Notes under the pieces: model-generated
The model's database searches: none
Told to the model about the DNA's origin: nothing
The model's input: only the letters and a program-made list of their open reading frames with translations
Made by a program: the position numbers and the translations under genes
NCBI RefSeq assembly: GCF_002234675.1
Contig: NC_019866.2
Coordinates: 20,426,802 to 20,490,801 of the forward strand
Reading direction: 5' to 3'
Length of the DNA stretch: 64,000 bases
DNA from: Oryzias latipes
Lineage: Eukaryota; Chordata; Actinopteri; Beloniformes; Adrianichthyidae
Part shown: positions 12,580-25,500 of the stretch, piece after piece
How the letters are laid out: each line of letters starts with the position of its first letter
Numbering within the stretch: the stretch's first letter is position 1

Positions 12580-15500
12580 AGACCCACAGCAGCCTGTCAG
12601 TTTAACACACTTGCTGACACAGGCCGACCTACAGGCGCTTCAAACATGCATAAATAATATACGACAGGAGCGATACCAAGACAAATGCGCTGCAGCGGTG
12701 TACACGCCAATTCTGCTACGCTGGGCTTGGCTAACCCCATTTGCATGATAACCAGCAGAGAACCCCAAAACGGTTGCTCAAGGGCAGCGTGTATTAGCAG
12801 GATGATTCCTACATCATTTATGAAGCAAACGCAGAAGTGTGCATTTCCAGCTCAGCTTTATGAAGACCTGATGTTCCCGGAGAGTGTTTGTTTTGAAAAC
12901 CAGGGGGGTGAGGGTCACGCATGAAATGCAAGTCTGCACAATTTTCTGCCCTGAAGGCAAGTCAACTAAAAAATACCATTATTTCTGCTCTATATCTCAA
13001 CTGTTTCTCATCTTTTCTGTTTGTATTTTTTTTAACTAAACACCAACTAGACGCTGAAATCTGAATAAAATTGAAAAACAAAACTTAAAGGGAGTCCCAG
13101 TCGGTCTTTGGCCCGGTCTATGAAGCCACACGGAGGGGAAAAAAGAGAAGCAAGTAAGTGACAGGGATGTGCGGGAAGAGAGTCTCCCATCTTGAGAAGG
13201 AGGAGAGAGGCTGGGGGCTCACAGGCTCACAGATCAACACTCCCCTCCTGTGGCACTGCCAGAGAGCTGCACATCCCAAACAGACTGGAGACAAGTGTGC
13301 ACACGGAGATAAAAGCGCACACACAAACCTATTAGGATGAGCGCACACACAGGTCCTGTGCTGGTTTGAGCCACTCTGGATGCTCTGCTGCTAAGAGGCA
13401 GATAACTAAACAGTCAGCATCCCCGCCACGGCGATAACTCACTCATTACTGAGCGCATTATGCATGGAGGGAAACTTAGAATAAAAAAGGAAACAGGAAC
13501 AGCGAGAGGGATAAAGACAAACTGAAAGCACGGGGAAAGGATTGTGGGGGAAAAAAAAGGTCTGCAAACCGAGCAAAGAAAGAGTCCAGCACAAAGCACG
13601 AGATCGCATTATTTCTCTCCACTTTTTAAGGAGGAACAGTTTTCCGCTCCTCTTCCATAAAGCATCCCTCAGAAACAGAAGTTATTGGCCACAAACAGCT
13701 GCACAAGCAGACATCACATTACTCCAACAATTTCTAACACAATCTCATGGTGGTTTTTGGAGGAAATGGCAAAAAAATGAAGAGCAGAAAGATTTTTGCC
13801 GGATTTTAAAAATAGAAATGTGATAAGAAGTTTCAACAACACTGCTTTGTTTGTCTAAATCTGTCCCTACCATCCTAATACTCGTGTAACCTCTAAAAAC
13901 AATCCTCAATAATATGAGAACAAATGTGTGTGTTCATTTAGAAAGCACAAGGGCCCTTTCTCCAAGTGAGTCCATGTTACATATTTTTGAACTTATTGCT
14001 TTGGAGATTTGGAAGAAAACTAATGTCTTACCTGACTGTGAGGTGGGTATCCATGGAAACCAGGGTTTAAAGGCTCATTGTTCTGCAAGAGACAACAGCA
14101 GGGATGAGAGCAGTGCCATTGGGCTTTTAGAAAACAAGGGCAGGCAAAACGTTTTCATCTTTGGACAAAATATGTGCGAGGACAAAAAAGTGAACTGGAG
14201 GGCTCATAATGGGGAGTTCTCCACACATAAAGCATTATTTGCGAAAATTCGCCAAACTTTTACTTAGTTTTAGAAAGTAATTCTGGTGACAGGTTAAGAT
14301 GTCGTAGATATTGGACAAAAAGACCAGTTTAGCTCAGTTTATAGGGTGTCTTCATGTCGGAGTAAGATCTTTACAGCTACATTCAATGGGGAGTACACTT
14401 CTAGCATTTTATTTCTTCCTTAGCTAACCAGAGGTGCTTTGGAAATATGAGGCTGAGTAGAACTGCTAACATGATTTGATTTACAGATTGATCCAATTCA
14501 ATGTTGCTGTATCTTTTGTAGTATAAGTTGAAGTTTTTGCACAGTTTGGCTGCAGGTGTGTATCAGTATTGACTGCAGCGCAGAAGAAGCACCGCTGAGT
14601 TTTACGCTGGGCTTGGCAAAAATGCTCCAAAGCAACACAGGGGAGGACGAATTCAACGGATTTACTGATTTGAAGTCATATAAAGAGTTGAGTTGACTTG
14701 TTAGCATGTTCTTCATGCTACGGTTATCTAAATACATTTTATTATATGTTGTGCTGATTGGTTCTTCCTATATTTAATGAAGCCAAACAAGCATGATTTG
14801 CCTTATAAGATAGGTGAAAAGTCCATTCTTTGTTTTTTTTGTATGTAATTTTTGGCTGCTGCGGCTTATATTCCGGAACTTATACTCCAAAAAATACAGT
14901 AGTTATTTTTCAACTGTAAACTTTAGCTTAACTATGATCATATTCTGACATTCAGGAACTACAGTCTCTACTATTGTTGAACTTAATGATTTCACTAAAA
15001 AGGTTAAAGGTTTTCCACCACAGAAGCAAATAAATAAATAGCATAAAAGAGAAAATTGTTGGTTAAGATCATTAAATTAATAAAACAACTCTGTTTACAG
15101 AAAATCAGAAAATTGTGGAAACAATGTGGAAAAACAGAGCCAAACTGTGGTGCAATTTCATTCAAAGGGAGATTCTTTCTGAGCAACAGCAGATCTTACC
15201 CAACTAAACTCTGCCACACAGAATTATTCCTTAAAAAAAAGTATCGTAAAATAAACTTTACTTTAGCGATTTCAACATCTGCAGAACAGACTGAAAAAAT
15301 ATTAAGCAATGGCATGCCCTCAAGCTTTCAGCAGCACCGAATAAAAAAAAACAGTCACACAAATACAAAAAGAGTCCCTAAAACCGGTCCAAAAATAAGT
15401 TCTTTCCTTAAATAGAATCAGATGGATGTCAGATTTCTGAGGCACAAACTTTGTTTAAATAGACACGGTTTGAGGAATCCTGTTCCATCAAAAGCTGAGT

Positions 15501-16100
15501 ACTATTTACTTCAGGGAAAAAGCCACACTATGTGGCAAAATTTGAGAAAACAAAACAAGCTGGGCTTTCATCGTGGAGACTCAGAAGCAGGACAGACATG
15601 CATCAGTGCACCTAGAAGGGCCGGCTTGTCTTCTGTGTGGCAGTGCCGCTGATCCAGAGGCGAATTCTGGACCTTTGAAAAGATACGAGCTGTCATCAAG
15701 TCGACATCTTTTCCCGGGATCATGCTTTTTTTCCAGGAGCACAATGTCAGACCTCATTCTGCACAATTTACAGGAGCCTGGCTTCAAAGGCACAGATCTG
15801 CCTGCAGCCCAGTTCTGTCTCCCACTGAAAAGGTACGGCACGTCAGTCAGACCTGTTCACACACTGCTGAGCAGACCACATCTTCCATCAAAAATTAAGG
15901 CTAATTCTCCTAACAAACCTAAAAAAATGTTATGAAGAAAAGAGTTGGACAATACATCATTTCTTTCCACCACTGGGAAATGTTGCCTGTAAAGTTACTG
16001 TGTTTTACGTGTACAGTACAGTAACTATAACTGCTCAAAAATATTTCAGATGTTGAGTTTTTGCAGTGGAGTTGTACATTTACAAACTTTACTGCACTTA
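11341..16100. other. Non-coding stretch with an AGC-triplet microsatellite
   Basis: No exon supported. An AGC trinucleotide repeat of about nine units lies near 12,550-12,580, inside an open frame that would read it as polyserine; the frame has no family similarity. Purine-rich tracts occur at 11.94-12.12 kb. A piece of the 'actataagtcgc' class of dispersed repeat appears near 14,860-14,905 (cggcttatattccgg, aaaaaatacagta), related to one at 20.25 kb. Confidence 0.4.
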
Positions 16101-16102
16101 TC

Positions 16103-16262
16103 TACAGTGCGTTCCAAATGATTCTGCAAACTGTATTTAAGTGCCAAAAAGACTAAATTCTTTATTTTTCAACTAAACTCATGGATGATATTTAAAAAAA
16201 TCATAGAAAAATATCAATTGCATAATAATTAGCAACGCGCTGAACTTGCATTTAATTTGTTT
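16103..16262. mobile_element. Tc1/mariner-like terminal fragment
   Basis: The start TACAGTGCGTTCCAAATGAT and the following words (gtatttaagtgcc, aaactcatggatg) match, from memory, the terminal region of a common teleost Tc1-like element, with the TA target at its edge. No transposase frame follows in the next kilobase, so this is a decayed end or a solo fragment. Confidence 0.45.
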
Positions 16263-19164
16263 CCATCATTTAAACCCTTTGACACCTGAATTTATTTCCC
16301 TTCATGTTTTGCTTTCAAGCAGAAACTAGATCAAGGTCATTTTGGAGCCGAAGGATTTGATGGAGCCTATTGATGCATATTTGCATCAAAGGTTGTTTGT
16401 TTTTTTTTGCACTTGTACAAGGGTAGACCCCTTACAGGTGCTGCAGGGATTTTGGGTCAACCGGACTTGTTGAAGGTTGTAGATAGAGGTGGCCGGTTCA
16501 AAGTGCATCTTGGGGAACGCAGGTCTGTGTTGGAGTTTCCATGAGGCTGGAACGTATGATTAACATACATGTGGTAAAGTGTAACATGAAGTATTTGTAA
16601 GGCTGATGTAAGGTGATGTACATATGACGCCCATACTCTAGTCATTGGTAAAGCATTAATCACAACTGCCCTTATGGCTGAATACAGTCCTTCTGTTGGC
16701 AGAAATTGAACTTACGACGTCCAATCTGTGATGAAGACATCAGTCCCAGTAATCCAGACTTATAACAACCAGTTTAAATTGTTTGGAATGGTATAAACTC
16801 CTTAGAATGGACAAAAACCCTCTATAAGCTGGCTTCCATTTCATTTCATCTGAAGTGGTGACACCGCTAGAACTAAAAAACCCTCAACAGTTAAATAACA
16901 GCAGTGTGGAAAAAACTGCCCTCTGCAGTCGATCTTCCTTCTGTGTTTGGATGCCGGAACAACTATGAATAAATACTGGTACGAGTTCTAACCGAAGCAC
17001 GCCTTCACTTTGTGTGTAAACTGAATGCCATGCATTACAGAACAAAGTTTACACAAAGCAGGCGTCATGTGATCCATCAGCTGAAAGGGGATTTTTTTAT
17101 ATAAGAAAAAAAGGCTAATGCATAAGAATTAAAAATCAGCAAATAGAATAAAAATATCGTCTGATGCAATGTTGTGGGAAATTACAATAAAATAAGTGTC
17201 AAACAAAAATATTCTCACCTGGACGGACAGCAGCAAGGCTTTGATTGCTGCCTTTCAAAGGCCTGTGTATTTAGTTGCTTAGATACAAAATGTTAGGTAT
17301 AAAGAGAAAATCCAAGTATCTCCTCCTTAAGCTGCTGTGAAACCTCGCCAAAGGCAAACCTCGAAACTGCTGCAACTCAGGCAGCGGCGGGTATTTAAAC
17401 TTAGTTTAAATGTAAAAATTATGTTTTTTGGGATTCAAGCTTTTTTTTTTGCAATAAATGTTCAAATTTGGTAAAATTTGAAAAAAAAAATGTGCATTCG
17501 GTTTTTACCTCAAAATACAGATCTGGTTTTTCCTAAGATAAAAACGAAATGTTTTACTTTAGAGCCCAATTATCACTTTCTAATTATCCCTTTTTAAAAT
17601 GAGATCAGTTGACAAATAAGAAAACTAACGAGCCTGTGCATTCATAGGTACAGAAAACCTTTTTTAATCCTGAAAACACAAAAATCCAAAGAAGATTTCC
17701 AAAAGATGTGAAGAAGAACAAAGTAATTTACATATCTCAGATGAAGAGCTTCATTTTTAATAACAGTAATAAACTTTTTTACAAAGTCTGTACAATGACT
17801 TAGAATAAAACATGTTAATAATCAGATAAAAACTGAACTTTTTGGATGAAATGACTGGTGACTGACAACTGCAGCTTATCCAACTTCTACAGAAGGAAAA
17901 TCCAAAAGTAGAACCTCCTCAAAAAGCCTGGTCAGCGACCGCTGTGGTTAATTGCTCCATAATTACTTATAATTAGATTATTTCTGTCTCTTTTCCCCTT
18001 TTCTCTGCAACTATTATTTTCCTCAGTTTCATTTTGCCAAAGCAAGAGGCGCCATTGTTTGCTGGAGCCCCTACTGTAATTGAGTAGGAGGACACAAGAG
18101 AAAGACCAGAGCAGAAAGACAAAGGAGGAGAAGGGGCAGAAGGAGGAGGTGGGGAACAATGGGGAAAGTGAGCTAAACGTTGATATTTTGACAGCAGCGG
18201 GAAAGCTGGCACAGCGTAACCTGCTGGCACGCCATGCAGAGAAAACATGACGGCCTAGCGAGAAGCACGGCTCTACCTCCATGAGGAGAGGAGGCGCAAG
18301 TCCCAGATGTGGGCGACCAAAATACTTTCTGGTCTCTGCACGAGTTTATGTTGGATGGCTGAGTTGATGCACTTTCAATTGTTGATGCTTTAATTAGATC
18401 TGGTCAGGAAAGATTTGGAATCGATGTGCAGGCTCTAATCCTGACACAACTCCTCCATAAAAGCAAGCAGCTTTAGTGTGGGCTGCCGAACGCTGCAGAA
18501 ATGAAAAAGGCATCTCCAGCTTCAGAGGAGAGTCAACAGAGTTAACCTCCTGGCCCTGACCTCAAGCTGCCTGCTGTGGGAATCACGTCCTAATAGCATT
18601 CATCCACCCAATCAAGGCCACAGAAAGCTGCCGTGACAGCCGAGAGACTCGGAGCTCCAACAGTCAAACAGACACATAATAAAGCAGAAGCTCTGGGTTA
18701 TGTCGCTGGAGCCTGTGTGAGGCTGGGGAATGGAGAACTGAGAGCTGAGATCAAAGATGGATGAGCCCTGGACCAAGAAGGAAATGAAAAGAAGTGTGAG
18801 AAAAGAGGACCAATCACACAGAGATGTAGAACTTCTTTGTATCTATAAATTCTATATGGAAACATTTCCTCCCATTCTTTTCTTTACACTAAATAGACAG
18901 TAAAATTATATTTTATGTGTTGTGTTGTTTCCAATGCATGATAATTGAGGATGTAGGAAAGAAAGCCCACATTAGCTTGTAATTGATGTTGTAAGTCAAC
19001 CTGGTTATGGGGAGAAACCTGGTTGCAGGTTTCAATGCTTCTCCTTACACACATTAGTGCATCTATTAACAAAAGAACAAAAATTGTGTACTTTTCAATA
19101 AAAACATGTTCACACTGGCAAAAATTCTTTTCAAAGACCTAATCTAACCTGGTTATGGCGGCGA
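16263..19164. other. Non-coding stretch, no gene seen
   Basis: Mostly AT-rich, intron-like sequence. A 116-codon minus-strand frame at 17.93-18.28 kb overlaps a GA-rich plus-strand tract (18.10-18.17 kb). It has no recognisable domain or splice support and is left uncalled. Confidence 0.4.
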
Positions 19165-19564
19165 GGGCTGTGTCAGAGTTCACTCACTACTTCTCCGTTA
19201 GTGCACTAGATAAAGCATTTGCCATTTTGTCATGGTGTTTGTATCAACAATTCCAAAATCCAATGTTCTGGAAATTTCCCAGAAGTATTTACAAAAATAT
19301 CAATGCTCACTACATCAATGCTCACTACATTGGTGAGATATAGACCACAATGCTTTGGGTTGGAAAAATTTGTCATATGAAAAATGCCAAGAACAATTTC
19401 CTTTTTATAAATTATCCATGTTTTCATCATCAAAACAAATTGGATTCATAAATAATCTTCATAAAATGGTCATATTTATGAGGTTTTTCCTTCAGCAAAT
19501 GGATAACACCATATTTATAGTTTTTTAGGGGTTAGGGAGTAGTGACTGAATGTAGACACGGCCC
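19165..19564. mobile_element. MITE-like element with GGGCTGTGTC-type inverted ends
   Basis: The left end (gggctgtgtcagagttcac, then tcactacttctccgttagtg) and the reverse complement of the right end (gggccgtgtctacattcag, then tcactactccctaacccc) form an imperfect terminal inverted repeat of roughly 40 bp around about 400 bp. There is no coding capacity. It contains a 15-bp direct duplication (atcaatgctcactac, twice) near 19,300. The superfamily is not certain. Confidence 0.5.
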
Positions 19565-22500
19565 AGATTTTTAGTTTACAAGACCTTTAAGAAACCAGGT
19601 ACCTGGAGACATCTGATAGTAACCATTTTCCTCACTCCCAGTAAACAAACCCTGTTTCTTACGACACCTTTAAATTGTCACCGTTTCAGTCACACTCTCA
19701 AGAGGTTGCTAAAGTTGCAGTTGGCCACAAGATGTCACTTTTCTTAATAATTTAATTATTTACATGTGTACGGTATGTGTTTATGTATTTTCCAATCAAT
19801 TCTTGACTAATAACCCTAAGTTTAGATATACATTTGTTTGTCTTTTTTAGTTCCATTTTTGTTTGGATTTCCTTGAAATAAACCAGTTCCAAATTCTAAT
19901 TTGAGATAAAGGTCACTATTGATACCATGCGTTTCTCCTGTTTCTATGCTTTTGGGTTCTTGCCTCACTATACTGCTGCTCTTTTTTTAATGGTAGTGTC
20001 CGAAACGCCTCTTGCCAGTATAAAAGTGTTCCCGCTTACAGCCCAAACTGACATTTATTTTCCCCACCACCCATTCCCTTCCCCATTGCAGAGAGTTCTA
20101 TGTTTATACTCTCTCCAGCTAGCTTACAGCCCCAAACATCCCAACCTGACATTACTGATGCAACAAAAGTGGAGAGCAATGTTGGAGCTATCCAGCCGTA
20201 CAGCTGTGAGCCACATGCCAGCTCGGACGAGGAAAATGACATAAGGCATTTTTCGGACTATAAGTTGCTTCTGAGTATAAGTCGCACCCCTGGGCAAACA
20301 ATGCAGAAAAACCCGACTTATACTCTGAAGAGTACAATACATGAATCTAGTCGTCTACAAGTGGATGCATCAGAATGGAGCAGAGCGGGGAGCTTGTGGC
20401 CCACCCAGCTAATTTTCTACAGAACAAATAGGATCTTTTTCAAACGCCATTTTTTCATCTGCTCCTGATTCACAACGATTTGAATCACGAAATACTCAGA
20501 AAAACTATTTTAACCTTAATTTTCTTTATACATTTCTTAAATTTCTTTTAAAAATGCCACAGGAACATATTGAAGACATTTTTTTAAAACACTAAATGGA
20601 AGTGGATTTTTAATATCCATCTATACTATGGATATTACTAAGTCAGTGATGATACCTTTTTTATTGATCTTAAATGTCAACAGGTCATTGTGCAGTTTGA
20701 GAGAGACGCCCCTTAAGATGTAAAAAACATTGGCCAAAGGAAAAGATTCCAGATAGGGAAACTATTTTCTCTTGATGTCCCAACTCTGGTTCTGGATATG
20801 CCTTTCCAAATTTGGGGCCGTCGTCCCTTTCCCTCTGCCTGAACAAGTCCTTTCTTTGTCTGCTCTCTCCACTTCCTGTTACATCTGGAACCAATTTCCC
20901 CTTCTTGCTCCATCCCTGGGGGGAATCGCTCTTATTGGTGCACCACATTTTCAGGGGAATGGACAAGCCTATATTAAGCAGAAGATTGGCTGCAAACGCA
21001 GCACATGTGGAAATGCCGTGAGGGGGGAGCTCAGAGCAAAACCACAAGTCTAAGGAGTCTCTGAGGAAGGTCATGGGGAACGAGGAGTCTTCCTATATTA
21101 AATAAACAGAGCAGACACTGAGAGTTAACGTGACTGCAATGTAATGAACACAAGGCACGGTTACAGACTAGCATTTACTAGTGATAACAACAGATTTGTG
21201 CATTTTCCGTTCAGTTTAAAGCTGAAAGTTTGCATTTCATTGACAAAACAAGGGCGTACACACTAGTAAAGACAAGTGGGAGGAAACCTTCAGCAGCAGC
21301 TCCACGTAAACCAAAATTATCCCCCCGCCATCAAATTGTAGACTCGGTTAGCCTCACAGTGAGCAGACTGAAGAAACAGAGATGGAGGAGTTCACAAAGA
21401 GAGTTTAGCAACATCTGGAATCAATCTGTCTGCAGGAGACGAGGGAGGAGGCTGGGCAGAGGGACGGGGGGAAGAACAGATGAAAAAGGAAAGAATGGAA
21501 AGGATTAGATGAAACGAAGGGAGGAGGAATGTGGGTAATATGGCCAAAGCAAAGAAAATGGGAGAAATAAGGAAAAGCACATTTTCAAAATGGAGACAAT
21601 GAGTCATAAGTGAAGAATGCCATGTGATTTATATTTTCATAAGGGATGGGGGAAGGGATTGGGGGGGCTGAACTCAATTCCTCCGACACACTTGAGCAAA
21701 AAAGGCACCTTTTTTATTTTTAAACAACACTTTTGAAAAGTATAAAAAAAAGTTATGTGAAACACACACTGAGGATGTTTGTGTTGCTCTGTCATACTTT
21801 CCAATCACTTTACAGTTTGTGAGCAGGGCGGAGCCGCTGGAGACTGGAAGGATCAGTAAAAGGGGAGAAAAGTAGTCACATAATGTGTCGCCCTGTCTGG
21901 CAAAAGCAAAGGGGGCGTCTCCTGTTTATTTTCTTCCATTCCTACTCGCTATTTTAGGAGAAGTTGGGGAGTCACTGAGGCAAACCGGTAGGAGGAGGAG
22001 GAGGAGGAGGGAAGCAGCAGCAGTGATGAAGGAAGGCAAAGAAGACATAGGTTCAACAGATGGTGAGTGCAGGGAGAGTGCCAGAGGGAGAGGGGGTGAG
22101 GGGGTAATTAGGCGGGCTGCTGCAGGCGTCCAGTGTTCCCTGAGAGAGCAACCTGAGGAGGAAACCATGTCTGGCTCTGCGGTGTCGGATTACCAAGGAA
22201 AAACCCCACCTGCTGCTGCCAAACATCACCACGGCAAGAGCAGATGTCATTAAAAACTCGGAGAAATGACCGCTCTAACACGATGCGACATCAGGAGATA
22301 AATCCTACAGGGTTACAGGACGACAGCGTCAATGCAGAAATGGAAAGAAAAGGGAATTAGTACAACAGTCCATGCGGAAAAGCGGCAACGACAGAAAGTG
22401 ATGTGATTGATGCGCCGTGCTCCAGAAGACACAGCAAAGCTAAACGCTGAAGGTGAACATGATGGATGCGGGCGCTGGAGGAGGCAGACTGGCACTCCTG

Positions 22501-25500
22501 TAGCTGCAGGAGTTACAGGTGCCTGCTTGTAACTAAACCGGAGTGACTCCAGTTCGCTTTAGTAAAAATGCTCTAACACATAAAGTGGAATTTATGAAAG
22601 AAAAAAAAACGCATCAAGTAATATTCAACTTGCAACAAATATTTATTTATTTAAGACTCAAAATGTTCAGATTTATCCAAATCCTGACCTAGTTTAACAA
22701 ATATATAGCCAGCGGCTGCACGCCTGGTTTGTCAAATTGAAGAAACCCTGGAACAACGTTAATTTCTGCGGCTCATTGAGCTCTAAAGTCTGAGCTGCAT
22801 TTCCGTTCCATTCTGTCCTTTAACATCAGCCCTGCAGTAATGAGAAACGAGCATAATAAAAGACACTCCGTGAAAGATGTGTTCGTATAAAGTTGCATCC
22901 TGTACATGGTTTGTGTTGCTTAATGAGCTGCATCAGTGTGCTGAACAGGCTGCATTATTGTTATGTGTCAGATTGAATTACTTCAGCCTGGCCGGTAAAA
23001 GCATCACTGCGACACAGAAACAAATTAGAACTCAATGCCAAACAAACAAAGATTAAAAATGGGAGGGGGAAAAAAAACTCACATTTTCAATTCATAGAGA
23101 TTTTTAGAGAGCTCATGAATGTGTTTGACCCTTCATCCTGACCTATTTGACTTCACTAATATATAAGTTCTGTCTGACACAAAAACTCAACAGCTTGTCT
23201 CAATCAGCTGATGCCAATGAAATAGTTTCTTCCAGGATAAGCCAAATATGTACATCTATAGACTCATGTCATAAAGTTGTCAGTTTTTCGACAAAAAAAT
23301 AAGTAAAAGTTTAAATATTTTATGTTAAACCTGAACTGATTCTGGGCTGTCAAACACAAACCCCCTTCACATTTTCAGGTGTATTTTCTGAGTGAAAGCG
23401 CATTATTCGTGACACCCTTTACCGGCGCTGTGACAGAGCATCGCGGCTGACCCCGTGTGTGGGGAAACACTGCATTGACATTTCGCCATGTGAGTTTGAG
23501 GGTGGGTGGAGATGGGAGCACATGTGACAGTTTGGGGGCAGCCTTGGGGAGGAGACACGCTGAGAGCGCTGACATGATGACCGTTAAGGAAAAGTTAAAA
23601 TGCAAGTTGGCGTGTTAACAAAACTAAATCCAGCATCCTCTAACCACACTGGTAGCTCCTTTCTCCAGTATGATGCCTTTCGTGTGTGTTAGTAAACATA
23701 AAACCCAGTTTTTGTCGGACGGCAGAAGTATTTTATGCAACGATGGAGGACAAAGCCAGAAGGCAGCAAGACAGACAATGAGAGTTGAGCAACTCCCTCT
23801 ATCTGTGAAGTTTCTGCTTATCACTACCAGTTCAAAAGTCAAGGGTGCCTCCAGTGAGCTCAAAGGTTCCCAGCAATCATTAAACAGCAGCAGGAAGTCC
23901 AAAGTGAGGGACCAGTTCACACTGTGCCAAACCACATATCACAACACTAAAGACTCTCCCACAACCTGCAAGAAACCACTTTAAATCAACTCCTGTTTTA
24001 ACCCTACTTCATAAAATGAGAGCATTCTTACATTTTTATGACTTTTGCTGGTTAATTCTACGTGATATAAATGTTACATAACACTTGTTTCAATATTTTG
24101 TTAATATATACACACACTATTGATGAAGATGGAATACTTTATGAAAGCAAATCTTTGATTATAAAATCAAAAACTCCCTAAAACAATCAAAAAACACACA
24201 TGTGTGTAAATATTTCATAAACCTGATTGTAAAATGATCAGATTTTAACATTAAGCTGTATGGAATTTTACAAAATTTTACTTTTTTTTTCAGATGCCTC
24301 AATACAACTATGAGGCCTCATGTCAAACATTTTAAACATTTGATTGACAGCTCCTCCCAAAGCCCACTTTCAAGTGGTAGGGGTGTGGCTTTCCAACAAG
24401 CTTACTCCTGATTGGAGAGTTGTTTTGCTGGATACATTGACTCAGACCGACTCGGACCAATCCCTGCCTACTGACGATTTCTGGTTCCAACATGGTGACG
24501 TCCGTACCACAAAATAATGGCGACTTAATAGACTTCATTTGGCAGAGATAAGTCAGTTTCTATGGGTGATGTGACACTCACCCGGTCTCATACAGACAAA
24601 GGTTTAACATTTCAGGCAGCCATTAATCGTAGTTATGCCATCATTTGCAATACGCGTATCGTAGAGGCCAGTATCACAATAACTATAACTTCTCAATTTA
24701 TTGAGCAGGCCTATTTAAAATAACTTCATTAAAATGTTCTAAATTACCTTGTTTTACTTATTTTTTTCCAATTTAATGTGATCTCATTTTCCACAGGCAA
24801 CAACACTGACATTGAATCTTGATGTCTTCAAATAAAATAAAAGAAATACAAAGTGATTACATTATTTCATGGAGCACTTTTTTTTTCTCACTTACAAACT
24901 TTACATAAACAACTTGTATTTTAGTTGCAAACAAAATTTAAAAAAGACCTTAAAAGGAAGGAAGAGAAATAAAAAAGAAGAAGGATCCGGACAGACAGAC
25001 AGTCCTTTAATGACGGCCCTACAGATACACATTACAGGATCGACCCACAAATCCACCTGCGCTGCTCCCTGAGGCCTCTGAATACACAGGAAGGTAGAGC
25101 CCCGTTTTTAAATCTGAATGACTATTTGCAGTCAACAGCGTCAAACCACACAACCCTGTCCCTGGAATACGTTCATTCATAGCAACCACTACTTCCTGCC
25201 CCCCCTGCTTTGGCCCTGTACAGCGATCCGTCTGGTTAATGCCCTCTCCTAAATGAGCTTTGATCTCGTTAGCGCGACACAAAGCCGCTTTACTGCCAAC
25301 GATAGGACAAATCGGCTCTACGAATCAGGGAGAGCGCTGCGCAGAGGGTTGACACTGTACTCCCGCCACATCCGAGTGGACCGGGGCACTGCCCCGAGGA
25401 GACGCATCAATACAGCCTATTGGGGGGGGTTAAAAAAAATAATAGAAATAATGGGCGGAAATAAAGATGAAATTAAAGCATGAGAGGAGAGCCATGCGGA

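Noticed and set aside
12242..12748. 168-codon plus-strand frame with polyserine
   Set aside because: The frame length is inflated by an AGC microsatellite. The flanking peptide has no family resemblance, and it lies in what looks like intron DNA of the opposite strand.
17932..18282. 116-codon minus-strand frame
   Set aside because: It is hydrophobic and serine/phenylalanine-rich because it is antisense to a GA-rich tract; no signal of a real gene.
22024..22062. Possible small plus-strand exon MKEGKEDIGSTDG followed by a GTGAGT donor
   Set aside because: The donor is good, but the coding part is 12 codons in a GA-rich low-complexity tract with no partner exon recognised.
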